From positions 4,288,001-4,352,000 of the forward strand of contig NZ_NETK01000001.1 in assembly GCF_002343915.1 (NCBI RefSeq): a DNA stretch of 64,000 nucleotides, written 5' to 3'. The position numbers and the translations under genes were made by a program. The stretch is from Nannocystis exedens. GTDB lineage: Bacteria > Myxococcota_A > Polyangia > Nannocystales > Nannocystaceae. Under the pieces are notes generated by a model that worked only from the letters and a program-made list of their open reading frames with translations, was not told where the DNA came from and did no database searches. Every line of letters starts with the position of its first letter. Position 1 is the stretch's first letter. Shown one piece after another: positions 15,488 to 22,562 of the stretch.

Positions 15488-16531
15488 ATGGACAGCGCGC
15501 ATCCCGAGGCTCACGGGGAGCCCCAGCCCTTGTTCACGCCGGGCGAGAAGCGCGACCCGACGCTCCGCTTCCGCAGCACCCTCCGTGCCGACGACCTGAT
15601 CGGCCGCTCGCCGCCGATGGTCGAGCTGCTGCGCCAGCTCTCGCTGCTGGCCCCGCTCGACGTCTCCGTCCTCCTCACCGGCCCGTCAGGCACCGGCAAG
15701 ACCCACGTCGCCCGCGTGATGCACGCGTCGAGCCCGCGGGCCGCCGCCGGCAACTTCGTCGAGCTCAGCTGCGCCAACCTGCCGGACAACCTCGTCGAGA
15801 GCGAGCTGTTCGGCGCGGCTCCGGGCGCCCACTCGACCGCGCTGCGGGCGGTCGAGGGCAAGGTGTTCGCCGCCCGCGGCGGCACCCTCCTGTTGGACGA
15901 GATCGCCGAGCTCTCGCTGCCCGCGCAGGCCAAGCTGCTGCAGCTGCTGCAGTCGCGCGAGTACTACCCGCTCGGCGCCAGCCGCCCGCGCGCCGCCGAC
16001 GTGCGGGTGATCGCCGCCACCAACTGCGACCTCAAGGCCCGCGTCGCCCGCCGCGAGTTCCGCGAGGATCTCTACTATCGCCTCCACGTCGTCCCGATCC
16101 GCGTGCCCTCGCTCGCCGAGCGGCGCGACGACATCCCCGAGCTGGCGCAGCACTTCTGCGTCCGCGCCTGCGTGCGCCACCGCCTGCCGCCGCTCCACCT
16201 GTCCCAATGGACACTCGCGACCGCGCAGGCCGCGAGCTGGCCCGGCAACATCCGCGAGCTCGCCAACGCCGTCGAGGCCGCGGTCATCCGCGCCGCCGGC
16301 GAGGGCGCCCGCGAGGTCGAGACCCGCCACCTGTTCCCTGACCGCGAGGACAGGCACGAGAGCGCCCCCCCGCAAAACTACCGCGAGGCGCTGCGGCGCT
16401 TTCAGACCCAGCTGGTCCGCAGCACGCTCGAGGACAGCAACTGGAACGTCGCCGAGGCCGCGCGCCGGCTCGCCCTCACGCGCGCGCACATCTACAACCT
16501 GATGCAGACGCTGGACATCTCGCGCCCCTGA
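15488..16531 (+). CDS. Sigma-54-activator-like AAA+ regulator with degenerate GAFTGA loop
   Basis: A 347-residue transcription regulator without an N-terminal sensor domain. It has DLIGRSPPMVELLRQLSLLA, Walker A GPSGTGKTHVARVMH, Walker B GGTLLLDEI, the arginine-finger region REFREDLYYRL, SWPGNIREL, and a C-terminal Fis-type helix-turn-helix (NWNVAEAARRLALTRAHIYNLM). The sigma-54-contacting loop, normally GAFTGA after ELFGxxxG, reads APGAHSTA. Phe and the second Gly are lost, so it probably does not activate sigma-54 in the standard way and may instead repress or work with another polymerase form. A 14-bp unit at 16198 and one at 16337 are inside the gene. The 3' end is copied in tandem downstream. 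Confidence 0.85.
   Translation: MDSAHPEAHGEPQPLFTPGEKRDPTLRFRSTLRADDLIGRSPPMVELLRQLSLLAPLDVSVLLTGPSGTGKTHVARVMHASSPRAAAGNFVELSCANLPDNLVESELFGAAPGAHSTALRAVEGKVFAARGGTLLLDEIAELSLPAQAKLLQLLQSREYYPLGASRPRAADVRVIAATNCDLKARVARREFREDLYYRLHVVPIRVPSLAERRDDIPELAQHFCVRACVRHRLPPLHLSQWTLATAQAASWPGNIRELANAVEAAVIRAAGEGAREVETRHLFPDREDRHESAPPQNYREALRRFQTQLVRSTLEDSNWNVAEAARRLALTRAHIYNLMQTLDISRP
16198..16214. repeat. 14-bp unit within the regulator gene
   Basis: cctgtcccaatgga followed by cac. tgtcc and ggaca pair around caat. A second unit, cctgaccgcgagga plus cagg, lies at 16337-16354. Confidence 0.55.
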
Positions 16532-16855
16532 GCGCGCCCCGGCCCGTCCGCACGTGCGGCGCACCGTCCTGCCGCCTACGCGGGACTCTCGCCCCTGCGC
16601 GCCGGCTCGCCCTCCCGGCGCGCATCGACGACATGACGCACCGGCTCGCCTCGTGCGCGCATCGACGACCCGACGCCGACGCTGGACCTCTCGCGCGCGT
16701 CGGCCCGCGCCGGCTCGCCCTCACGCGCGCGCATCGACGACATGACGCCGATGCTGGACCTCTCGCGCGCGTCGACGCGCGCCGGCGCGCCCTCACGCGC
16801 GCGCATCGACGACATGACGCCGACGCTGAACCGCTCGCGCCCGACCGCGCGTCGG
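16463..16855 (+). repeat. About 71-bp tandem copies derived from the 3' end of the regulator gene
   Basis: The last coding stretch of the regulator (cgccggctcgccctcacgcg ... ctggacatctcgcgc, 16463-16525) recurs after the stop codon in diverged form, starting near 16599, 16640, 16708 and 16780. The copies at 16708 and 16780 are the best: each keeps cgccctcacgcgcgcgcat, then gacgacatgacgccga, then a ctggacctctcgcgcg-like end. The copies carry no open frame that continues the protein. This looks like slippage or unequal exchange seeded on the HTH-coding tail. Confidence 0.7.
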
Positions 16856-17162
16856 CCCGCACCGACCGAGCATCGCGCGCCGTCGGCGAGTGCCGACCCT
16901 GTCCACGCGACATGACATCCGCGAAGCCGGAGGTCGGCTGCGGGCGTCCACGCGCGCGGCCACGTCCCGCGCGTCCCCGCAGGACCCCGCGACCCCGCCC
17001 GCTCCTCGGAGATCCAGCAGACCCGGCCGAGCCCGGCGTCCACTCGAGTTGACACCCGCGGACGGCCGCCGTCTCGCGCTCTGGACGACGGACCCGCCCA
17101 CAACCGCGGGCGCCTCGTTGCGCGCCTGGAATGTGATCTGCAACCCAGCGGACCGGGCCGTC
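16532..17162. other. Intergenic region with tail-derived repeats, otherwise no gene seen
   Basis: The left 330 bp hold the repeats derived from the regulator. The right part (about 16880-17162) is plain GC-rich sequence with no convincing reading frame, promoter or terminator. A promoter for the gene at 17163 must lie here but was not recognised. Confidence 0.5.
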
Positions 17163-18329
17163 ATGCATCAACCAGAGGCTTACCCATCACCTGTCCTTTC
17201 GACCAGATTATTCCTGCGCGAGCGGGACCTCCGCGGCGAACCGGCCGCCCTCGACGCCGCGCCGTCGGCGGTGCGCGTCGAGCTGCTCGGCGGGGAGCGG
17301 ACGATCGCCATCACCGTGGTCCCGGCCGAGGCCGAGCCGGCGGCCGCGACGCTGACGGGGGCCCACCAGGCCGCGGCGCTGTGCGACCTCGACGCGCCGC
17401 CCGGGACGCCGGAGCTGGCGCTGCTCGTCTACGCGGCGCTGCAGCGGGCGCGGATCTGGCGGCGCGCCGCCGTCGTCAGCAGTGAGCCGTCGCTGGCCGC
17501 CGCGCCGCTGAAGCTGTCGGCGCTGGCGCAGCGCGGCCTGCGAGCAGCGCCGCTCGACCTGGCGATGCACCGCCTGTTCACCGCCTGCGACGAGGCCGGC
17601 TGCGCTCTGCTGGCCGCCCGCTTCGTCGCCGAGGCGGCGGCGTGCCTGTCCCGCCACGCCGAGGCGTTCGCCGACAACGCGTGGTGCCGGGCCGTCCACG
17701 CCGGCCGCCTCGCCCGCGAGCAGTACGTCGCCGCCCTCGCCAACACGCATCAGTACGTCCGCTACACCCCGCGGCTGCTCGCTCGCGCGATCTCCGTGTG
17801 CGACGACGAACCGCTGCGCGACCACTTCACCCGCCACTTCCGCGGCGAACAAAAGCACGACCGCCTCATCGAGGCCGACCTCCGCTACCTCGAGGCCGAC
17901 GTCGAATTCGTGCTGCGTGCGATGGCCCCGTGGGGCCCCACGCTGACCTTCATGAGCGTGCAGGAGAGCATGGTCGCGTTCCACCAGGACCTCACCTGCT
18001 TCCTCGCCGCCCCGTTCGTCGCCGAGGGCCTGGCCGCCCGCGTCGGCCCGCTCGTGCTCGACGACCTCGCCGGCAACATCCGCCGCTGGGGCTACCGCGA
18101 GCCCGCGCGAGCGACCCGCTTCCTCGTCAGCCACGCGCGCGAGGACGGCGGCGACGACGGCCACTGGAGCGCCACGCTCGCCGTCCTCGCCCGCCTGCTG
18201 CGCGACGACACCACCCAGCAACGCTTCCTCGCCGCCCTTCACCTGGCCGCCGACGCCTTCACCGCGAGCTATGACGCCTATGCCGACTATCTCACCCTCT
18301 TCACCCCACCCCTCCTCGCTGACCCTTGA
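17163..18329 (+). CDS. Haem-oxygenase-fold (iron-containing redox enzyme-like) protein
   Basis: A 388-residue cytoplasmic protein. The first about 150 residues are unassigned. The C-terminal about 230 residues are helical and resemble the haem-oxygenase-like/TENA-type metalloenzyme fold: EQYVAALANTHQYVRYTPRLLARAI, RDHFTRHFRGEQKHDRLIEADLRYLEAD, LTFMSVQESMVAFHQDLTCFLAAPFVAEGL. The Glu/His/Asp residues in these helices are candidate di-iron ligands. Diiron members of this fold oxidise amino acids or fatty acids in natural-product pathways. It overlaps the GNAT-like gene downstream by 59 bp, so the two are co-translated. ATG at 17163 (MHQPEAYPSPV) was chosen; no Shine-Dalgarno is obvious. A 14-bp unit (17190) lies just inside the start. 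Confidence 0.62.
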   Translation: MHQPEAYPSPVLSTRLFLRERDLRGEPAALDAAPSAVRVELLGGERTIAITVVPAEAEPAAATLTGAHQAAALCDLDAPPGTPELALLVYAALQRARIWRRAAVVSSEPSLAAAPLKLSALAQRGLRAAPLDLAMHRLFTACDEAGCALLAARFVAEAAACLSRHAEAFADNAWCRAVHAGRLAREQYVAALANTHQYVRYTPRLLARAISVCDDEPLRDHFTRHFRGEQKHDRLIEADLRYLEADVEFVLRAMAPWGPTLTFMSVQESMVAFHQDLTCFLAAPFVAEGLAARVGPLVLDDLAGNIRRWGYREPARATRFLVSHAREDGGDDGHWSATLAVLARLLRDDTTQQRFLAALHLAADAFTASYDAYADYLTLFTPPLLADP

Positions 18330-18936
18330 GGCCTTCTGCGCCGCCGAGCGCCCCGACCTCGCCGAGCTCTATTGCCTCGGCCAGGTCGACAGCTACCGCC
18401 GCCACCCCGGCTGCGTGGCCGCGCTCTGGACGGTCCACCTCGCCGAGGCCTTCGTGGTCCTCGCGCGCGCCCGCGACGGCACCGCGGCCGGCGGGATGCG
18501 GGTCCACCTGCGCCGCCCCGGCAGCCCGCTCCCGGTCGAACGGGCCCTCGCCGCGGTCTGCCCCATCGAACAGGCGGTCGCCCGCGCCCGCGGCCCGCTG
18601 GTCGAGCTGTGCGGCACCTGGGTCGCGGCCCCTCATCGCCGCACCGACCTCGCCGCGTCGCTGACCGCCGCCACCCTCGCGGTCGCCCGCGCCCTCGGAG
18701 CCGCGCAGATCGTCGGCTGCGCCCACCAGCACGTCCTCGACCTCTACCGCCGCTTCGGCGCCGTCGTCGACGACTCGCTCGGCACCCACCCCTACCCCGA
18801 CCCCCGCTACCAGACCTGCGTGTTCTGGGCCGACCCCTTCGCCTGCCCCGAGGCGCAGGCCGTCGAGGCGTGGGCCGAGGCCCTCCGCGCCGGCCCCAGC
18901 GTCGAATTTGACCCGCTCCCGGCGGTCGCAGCGTGA
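18271..18936 (+). CDS. GNAT-like acyltransferase
   Basis: A 221-residue protein with a GNAT-like layout: a beta-strand VHLAEAFVVLARARDGTAAGGMRVHLRR, then GPLVELCGTWVAAPHRRTDLAASL in the place of the acetyl-CoA loop, ALGAAQIVGCAHQHVLDLYRRFGAVV near the end. The usual Q/RxxGxG/A motif is only partly kept, so an N-acyl-amino-acid-synthase-type relative is possible. The start at 18271 lies 59 bp inside the upstream gene; a second Met at 18280 is possible. Coupling with the haem-oxygenase-fold gene suggests they act on one small molecule, which is inference. Confidence 0.6.
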   Translation: MTPMPTISPSSPHPSSLTLEAFCAAERPDLAELYCLGQVDSYRRHPGCVAALWTVHLAEAFVVLARARDGTAAGGMRVHLRRPGSPLPVERALAAVCPIEQAVARARGPLVELCGTWVAAPHRRTDLAASLTAATLAVARALGAAQIVGCAHQHVLDLYRRFGAVVDDSLGTHPYPDPRYQTCVFWADPFACPEAQAVEAWAEALRAGPSVEFDPLPAVAA

Positions 18937-18946
18937 GGGCTCTTCA

Positions 18947-18963
18947 CCTGTCCCGAGGGACAG
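18947..18963. repeat. 14-bp unit, perfect hairpin
   Basis: cctgtcccgaggga followed by cag. ctgtcc and ggacag pair around cgag, 11 bp after the stop of the GNAT-like gene. Confidence 0.7.
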
Positions 18964-18979
18964 ACAATGCCCCGCGGCC

Positions 18980-19007
18980 GGCGACATGTCCTCACGGCCA
19001 TGTCGCC
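18980..19007. repeat. 14-bp unit with 9-bp inverted-repeat arms
   Basis: ggcgacatg and catgtcgcc flank tcctcacggc. The CATG copies at 18985 and 18999 are 14 bp apart. Confidence 0.7.
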
Positions 19008-19179
19008 GCCCACGAGCGCGAACCCGCTCCGCCGCCGACGAGGCCGTGGCCCGCTGCGCGCTCGCCCGCGCCCTGGTCGACCGCAGCACGCCCTCGCCGA
19101 GGCCGCCCGGCTCGCCGCCCCGCCCGAGCTCGCCGGCCTCGACGCCTGGTCACCGCGCCGTGTTTTTAATGCTTCAGGA

Positions 19180-19252
19180 CATGCTCGTACAGCCATGTCC
19201 GCGTCGCCATGTCCGATAGAGCATGCTCACGAGACCATGTTCTGTCGGACAC
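19180..19252. repeat. 14-bp-unit array, five units
   Basis: CATG occurs at 19180, 19194, 19208, 19222 and 19236, each exactly 14 bp after the last, ending in cac at 19250. Confidence 0.8.
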
Positions 19253-19351
19253 CCACGCTCACCCCTACACCGCGGCCGAAAGACCGCGCCGCGTCTCGGC
19301 GCGCAGCGAAGGGGCCCCTTCGAGCATCCTCCGCCGCGGCCCCGGCGCGCG

Positions 19352-20311
19352 CTAGGAGTCGTGCTCGACGCGGCGGATGAACGCCTCGAGGATGCCCGAC
19401 ACCTCGCTCGCGCGCTCGCGGTGGGCCCAGTGATTGGCGTCGAGGCGATGGACCTCGAGGTCGGCGGCCACCTCGTGCACGTCGTCATAGAGCTCCGGGC
19501 GCAGCGCCATGTCGCGGAGCGGCACGACGAGGCAGGTCGGCACCTCGATCGGGCGCGGCGGCTGGGACTTGCGGAACAACGCCTGGCGGTACAGCGCCAG
19601 CGGCGTGAGGGCCGCCCGGCGGGTCCCCTCGGCGTCGAACTCGCGCAGCAGCGGGTCCTCCTTCGGCACCCCGCCGCTGCGCAGGGCACGGACCCACATC
19701 TCGGGGAACTGGCGGGTGATGAGCTGCTCGGGCAGCCACGGCAGCTGGAAGAACAGGATGTACCAGCTCTTGCGCAGCTGATCGAACAGGAACCCGAGCT
19801 CGCGCGGGTTCTTGGCCGCGCGGCTGAGGCGGCGCAGCATCAGGTTCGGGTGGGGCCCGGCGAGGATCGACAGCGAGCGCAGCCGTCGGGCGTAGCGCGG
19901 CTGCTCGGCGAACATCCACGCCAGCGCCGCGCCCCAGTCATGGGCCACCAGGTGGACCTGGCCTTCGGGACCGGTGAGCTCGTCGATCACCGCCTCGATG
20001 TCGCCGAGGTAGCGCTCGAACGCGTAGCCCGCGCGGGCCGACGGCGCCGTCGAGCGACCCACCCCGCGCTGGTCGAACGCCGCCACCGGGTGCGACTGGC
20101 CCAGCGCCGCCAGCTGCAGCGACCACGTGTCGACCGTGTCGGGGTAGCCGTGGAGGAACAGCACCGGCGCCCGGCGCTCGCCGCGGTCCCACGGGCGGCT
20201 GCGGACGACATGGAGCGAGACATCGTCGTGCGCCACGAACACGTGCTCGAGTCGAGCGAGCTCGGCATGGAGGTCGGCGCGGGCTTGGTCGTCGTGGGGG
20301 TGTCCTGACAT
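19352..20311 (-). CDS. Alpha/beta hydrolase, epoxide-hydrolase type
   Basis: A 319-residue cytoplasmic hydrolase. Marks: oxyanion motif FLHGYPDTVDTW, FDQRGVGRSTAP, nucleophile elbow HLVAHDWGAALAW with Asp as nucleophile, and C-terminal His in LDANHWAHRE. An Asp in the elbow indicates the epoxide hydrolase/haloalkane dehalogenase branch rather than esterases. A cap domain with FLFDQLRKSWYILFFQLPWLPE lies in the middle; its Tyr residues could protonate an epoxide. TAAGCT is 9 bp before the ATG. It diverges from the AmmeMemoRadiSam genes. Confidence 0.85.
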   Translation of the reverse strand: MSGHPHDDQARADLHAELARLEHVFVAHDDVSLHVVRSRPWDRGERRAPVLFLHGYPDTVDTWSLQLAALGQSHPVAAFDQRGVGRSTAPSARAGYAFERYLGDIEAVIDELTGPEGQVHLVAHDWGAALAWMFAEQPRYARRLRSLSILAGPHPNLMLRRLSRAAKNPRELGFLFDQLRKSWYILFFQLPWLPEQLITRQFPEMWVRALRSGGVPKEDPLLREFDAEGTRRAALTPLALYRQALFRKSQPPRPIEVPTCLVVPLRDMALRPELYDDVHEVAADLEVHRLDANHWAHRERASEVSGILEAFIRRVEHDS

Positions 20312-20320
20312 GGCGGCGCA

Positions 20321-20326
20321 AGCTTA
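20321..20326 (-). promoter_or_regulatory. -10-like TAAGCT, 9 bp before ATG
   Basis: Minus-strand TAAGCT precedes the hydrolase start by 9 bp with no Shine-Dalgarno. Leaderless pattern. Confidence 0.4.
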
Positions 20327-20380
20327 CACACCCCGGCGCGGACTTGCATGCCGCCCCGCCCGGGCCAAACCTCGACATTC

Positions 20381-21436
20381 ATGACCCACCCGGCCCGCTA
20401 CTGGCACCGCGAGGGCGAGCGCATCGTTTGCACCGCCTGCCCGCGCCTGTGTACGTTGTCCGAGGGGCAGCACGGCTTCTGCTACGTGCGCAAGCACGAG
20501 GACGGGCGCCTGGTGTCGCTCGCCTACGGCAAGCCCAACGCCGTCGCCGTCGACCCGATCGAGAAGAAGCCGCTGTGGCACTTCCTCCCGGGGACCACGA
20601 TCCTCAGCATGGGCACCGCCGGCTGCAACCTCGGCTGCCGCTTCTGCCAGAACTGGGACCTGTCGAAGGCCAAGTCACACCACAAGCGCGCGCTCGAGTT
20701 GGCCCCCGAGGACGTGCCGGTGCTGGCCCGCCGCGAGGGCGCCGCCTCGGTCGCCTTCACCTACAACGACCCGACGATCTACCCCGAGTACGTCATCGAC
20801 GCGGCGCGGGCCGCCCGCGCCGCCGGGGTCGCGGCCGTCGGCGTCACCGCCGGTTACATCTCCGACGCCGCACGCGCCGACATGTACCCCGAGCTCGACG
20901 CCCTCAACATCGACCTCAAGGGCTTCACCGAGCGCTTCTACCACAAGCTGACCTTCTCGCACCTGCAACCTGTCCTCGAGACCATCGAGTGGTCGGTGAA
21001 GCGCGGCCTGTGGGTCGAGCTCACCACCCTGGTGATCCCCGGCCACAACGACGACCCCGAGGAGCTGCGGGCCCAGTTCCGCTGGATCGCCGAGCACGTC
21101 GGGCCCGACGTGCCGCTCCACCTCACCGCCTTCCACCCCGACTACAAGCTGCAGGACGTCGAGCGCACGCCGCCCGAGACCCTGATCCGCGCGCGCGACG
21201 AGGCCCGGGGGTTCGGCCTGCGCTTCGTCTACACCGGCAACATCTGGGACCGCGTCGGCTCCGTCACCTCGTGCCCGGGCTGCGACCTCCCGCTGATCGA
21301 GCGCCGCTGGCACGCCGTCGCCGCCAACCGCGTCAAGGCCGACGGCACCTGCCCCGGCTGCGGCGGCAAGATCCCCGGCGTCTTCGACGAGCGCAGCCAG
21401 ACCGCCTCGGGCGGGCAGCGCTACCATCTGTTGTGA
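20381..21436 (+). CDS. amrS: AmmeMemoRadiSam system radical SAM enzyme
   Basis: A 351-residue radical SAM enzyme. An N-terminal Cys motif, RIVCTACPRLCTLSEGQHGFCYVR, precedes the SAM-cluster motif GTAGCNLGCRFCQNWDLS (CxxxCxxC). FTYNDPTIYPEYV, NIDLKGFTERFY and LVIPGHNDDPEEL follow. A C-terminal zinc-ribbon-like pair, SCPGCDLPL and TCPGCGGKIPG, is present. It is named for the conserved neighbourhood with Memo and AMMECR1 proteins; the reaction is not established to my knowledge. ATG at 20381 (MTHPARYW) fits the family start better than an upstream Met at 20348. The Memo gene follows 12 bp later. Confidence 0.9.
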   Translation: MTHPARYWHREGERIVCTACPRLCTLSEGQHGFCYVRKHEDGRLVSLAYGKPNAVAVDPIEKKPLWHFLPGTTILSMGTAGCNLGCRFCQNWDLSKAKSHHKRALELAPEDVPVLARREGAASVAFTYNDPTIYPEYVIDAARAARAAGVAAVGVTAGYISDAARADMYPELDALNIDLKGFTERFYHKLTFSHLQPVLETIEWSVKRGLWVELTTLVIPGHNDDPEELRAQFRWIAEHVGPDVPLHLTAFHPDYKLQDVERTPPETLIRARDEARGFGLRFVYTGNIWDRVGSVTSCPGCDLPLIERRWHAVAANRVKADGTCPGCGGKIPGVFDERSQTASGGQRYHLL

Positions 21437-21448
21437 AAGGACGCGCTC

Positions 21449-22285
21449 ATGCCCCACGCCGAGCCCCACCGCCCGCCCGCCGTCGCCGACCGCTTCTACC
21501 CCGGGGAGCCCCGCGCGCTCCGCCGCGAGCTCGAGCGCTGCCTCGTCCGCGACGTCGCCCCGGTGCCCGCGCGCATGATCCTCGCCCCGCACGCCGGCTA
21601 CGTCTACAGCGGCGCTCTGGCCGGAAGGACATGGTCGCACGTACATGTCCCCGAGCGCGTGGTGCTGCTGTGCCCCAACCACACCGGACGCGGCGCGCGG
21701 AGATCGATCTGGCCCGGCGGCCAGTGGGACACCCCGGCCGGCCCGGTGCCGATCGCCGCCGACCTCACCGACGCGCTGGTCCGCCACGCCGGCCTCCAGC
21801 CCGACACCGCCGCCCACCTGCGCGAGCACGCGATCGAGGTCCACCTGCCGTTCTTGCGCGCCCGCAACCCGCAGGCCGAGATCGCCGCCGTCTGTCTCGG
21901 CGGCCTCGACTTCGCCGAGTGCCAGGCCGTCGGCGTCGGCGTCGCGGCGGCGCTCCGCGAGCTCGAGGCCGAGGCCCCGGGCGCGGCGCCGCGGGTGCTG
22001 CTCGCCGCCAGCAGCGACATGTCCCACTACATCCGCGCCGACGAGGCCGCCGCGCTCGACCGCCTCGCGCTCGAACGTCTGCTCGCGCTCGACCCCGCCG
22101 GTTTGTACGACACGGTCCAGCGCCACGACATCAGCATGTGCGGGATCTTGCCGGCCACGGTCGCGCTGGTCGCCGCGCGCGAGCTGGGCGCGACGCGAGC
22201 CGAGCTCGTCGGCTACACCCACTCCGGCCAGGTCACCGGCGACACCGACCGCGTGGTCGCCTACGCCGGCGCCGTCGTGCAGTGA
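21449..22285 (+). CDS. amrB: AmmeMemoRadiSam system protein B (Memo-like)
   Basis: A 278-residue Memo-family protein of the extradiol-dioxygenase-like fold. Conserved parts are AVADRFYPGEPRAL, ILAPHAGYVYSGALAGRTWSHV, LLCPNHTGRGA, HLREHAIEVHLPFL, LLAASSDMSHY and CGILPATVAL. These include the His and Cys residues expected at the metal site. AAAGGA stands before the ATG and the spacing shows it is in one operon with the radical SAM gene. The third partner (AMMECR1-like, AmrA) is not adjacent. A 14-bp unit with 7-bp arms (21627-21650) is embedded at GRTWSHVHVPE. Confidence 0.9.
   Translation: MPHAEPHRPPAVADRFYPGEPRALRRELERCLVRDVAPVPARMILAPHAGYVYSGALAGRTWSHVHVPERVVLLCPNHTGRGARRSIWPGGQWDTPAGPVPIAADLTDALVRHAGLQPDTAAHLREHAIEVHLPFLRARNPQAEIAAVCLGGLDFAECQAVGVGVAAALRELEAEAPGAAPRVLLAASSDMSHYIRADEAAALDRLALERLLALDPAGLYDTVQRHDISMCGILPATVALVAARELGATRAELVGYTHSGQVTGDTDRVVAYAGAVVQ
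21630..21650. repeat. 14-bp unit within amrB
   Basis: catggtcgcacgta followed by catgtcc; ggacatg and catgtcc form a 7-bp inverted repeat. Confidence 0.6.
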
Positions 22286-22562
22286 CGGTTCGCGCCGTCG
22301 TCGCCTCGTCGGGCGCCGGGTCGCCTGCGACGGCGCCCTGGTGCGGTGACGCCTCCACACCGTCCGCGACGAGTCGACCCGCCCAAGCCTCCGCGCGGTG
22401 CAGTGGAGCCTGCACGACGTAAGCGCCGCTCCTGCTTTCCTGGAGTGTCGGCGCCGGCGTCGCGGCGGCCTGCGGACGCTGCGACGTGCAACGAATTGCA
22501 CGCGAGCGGGCGCATGCGGCCGGCGAAATAACGGCCAGGCGGCGGTTCGTTGGGGCAGCGTC

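Larger units (their letters stand above)
18937..19351. other. Intergenic region rich in 14-bp units
   Basis: The space between convergent genes holds a perfect single hairpin unit, a pair, and a five-unit array. The middle (about 19010-19170) has no start codon with support and resembles a decayed Ala/Arg-rich coding remnant. No other gene was seen. Confidence 0.5.

Noticed and set aside
2029..18936. A single large biosynthetic gene cluster linking the ligase-like gene, PhzF, ATP-grasp and the oxygenase-fold/GNAT pair
   Set aside because: The genes are on both strands, separated by unrelated housekeeping-type genes, and two of them look broken.
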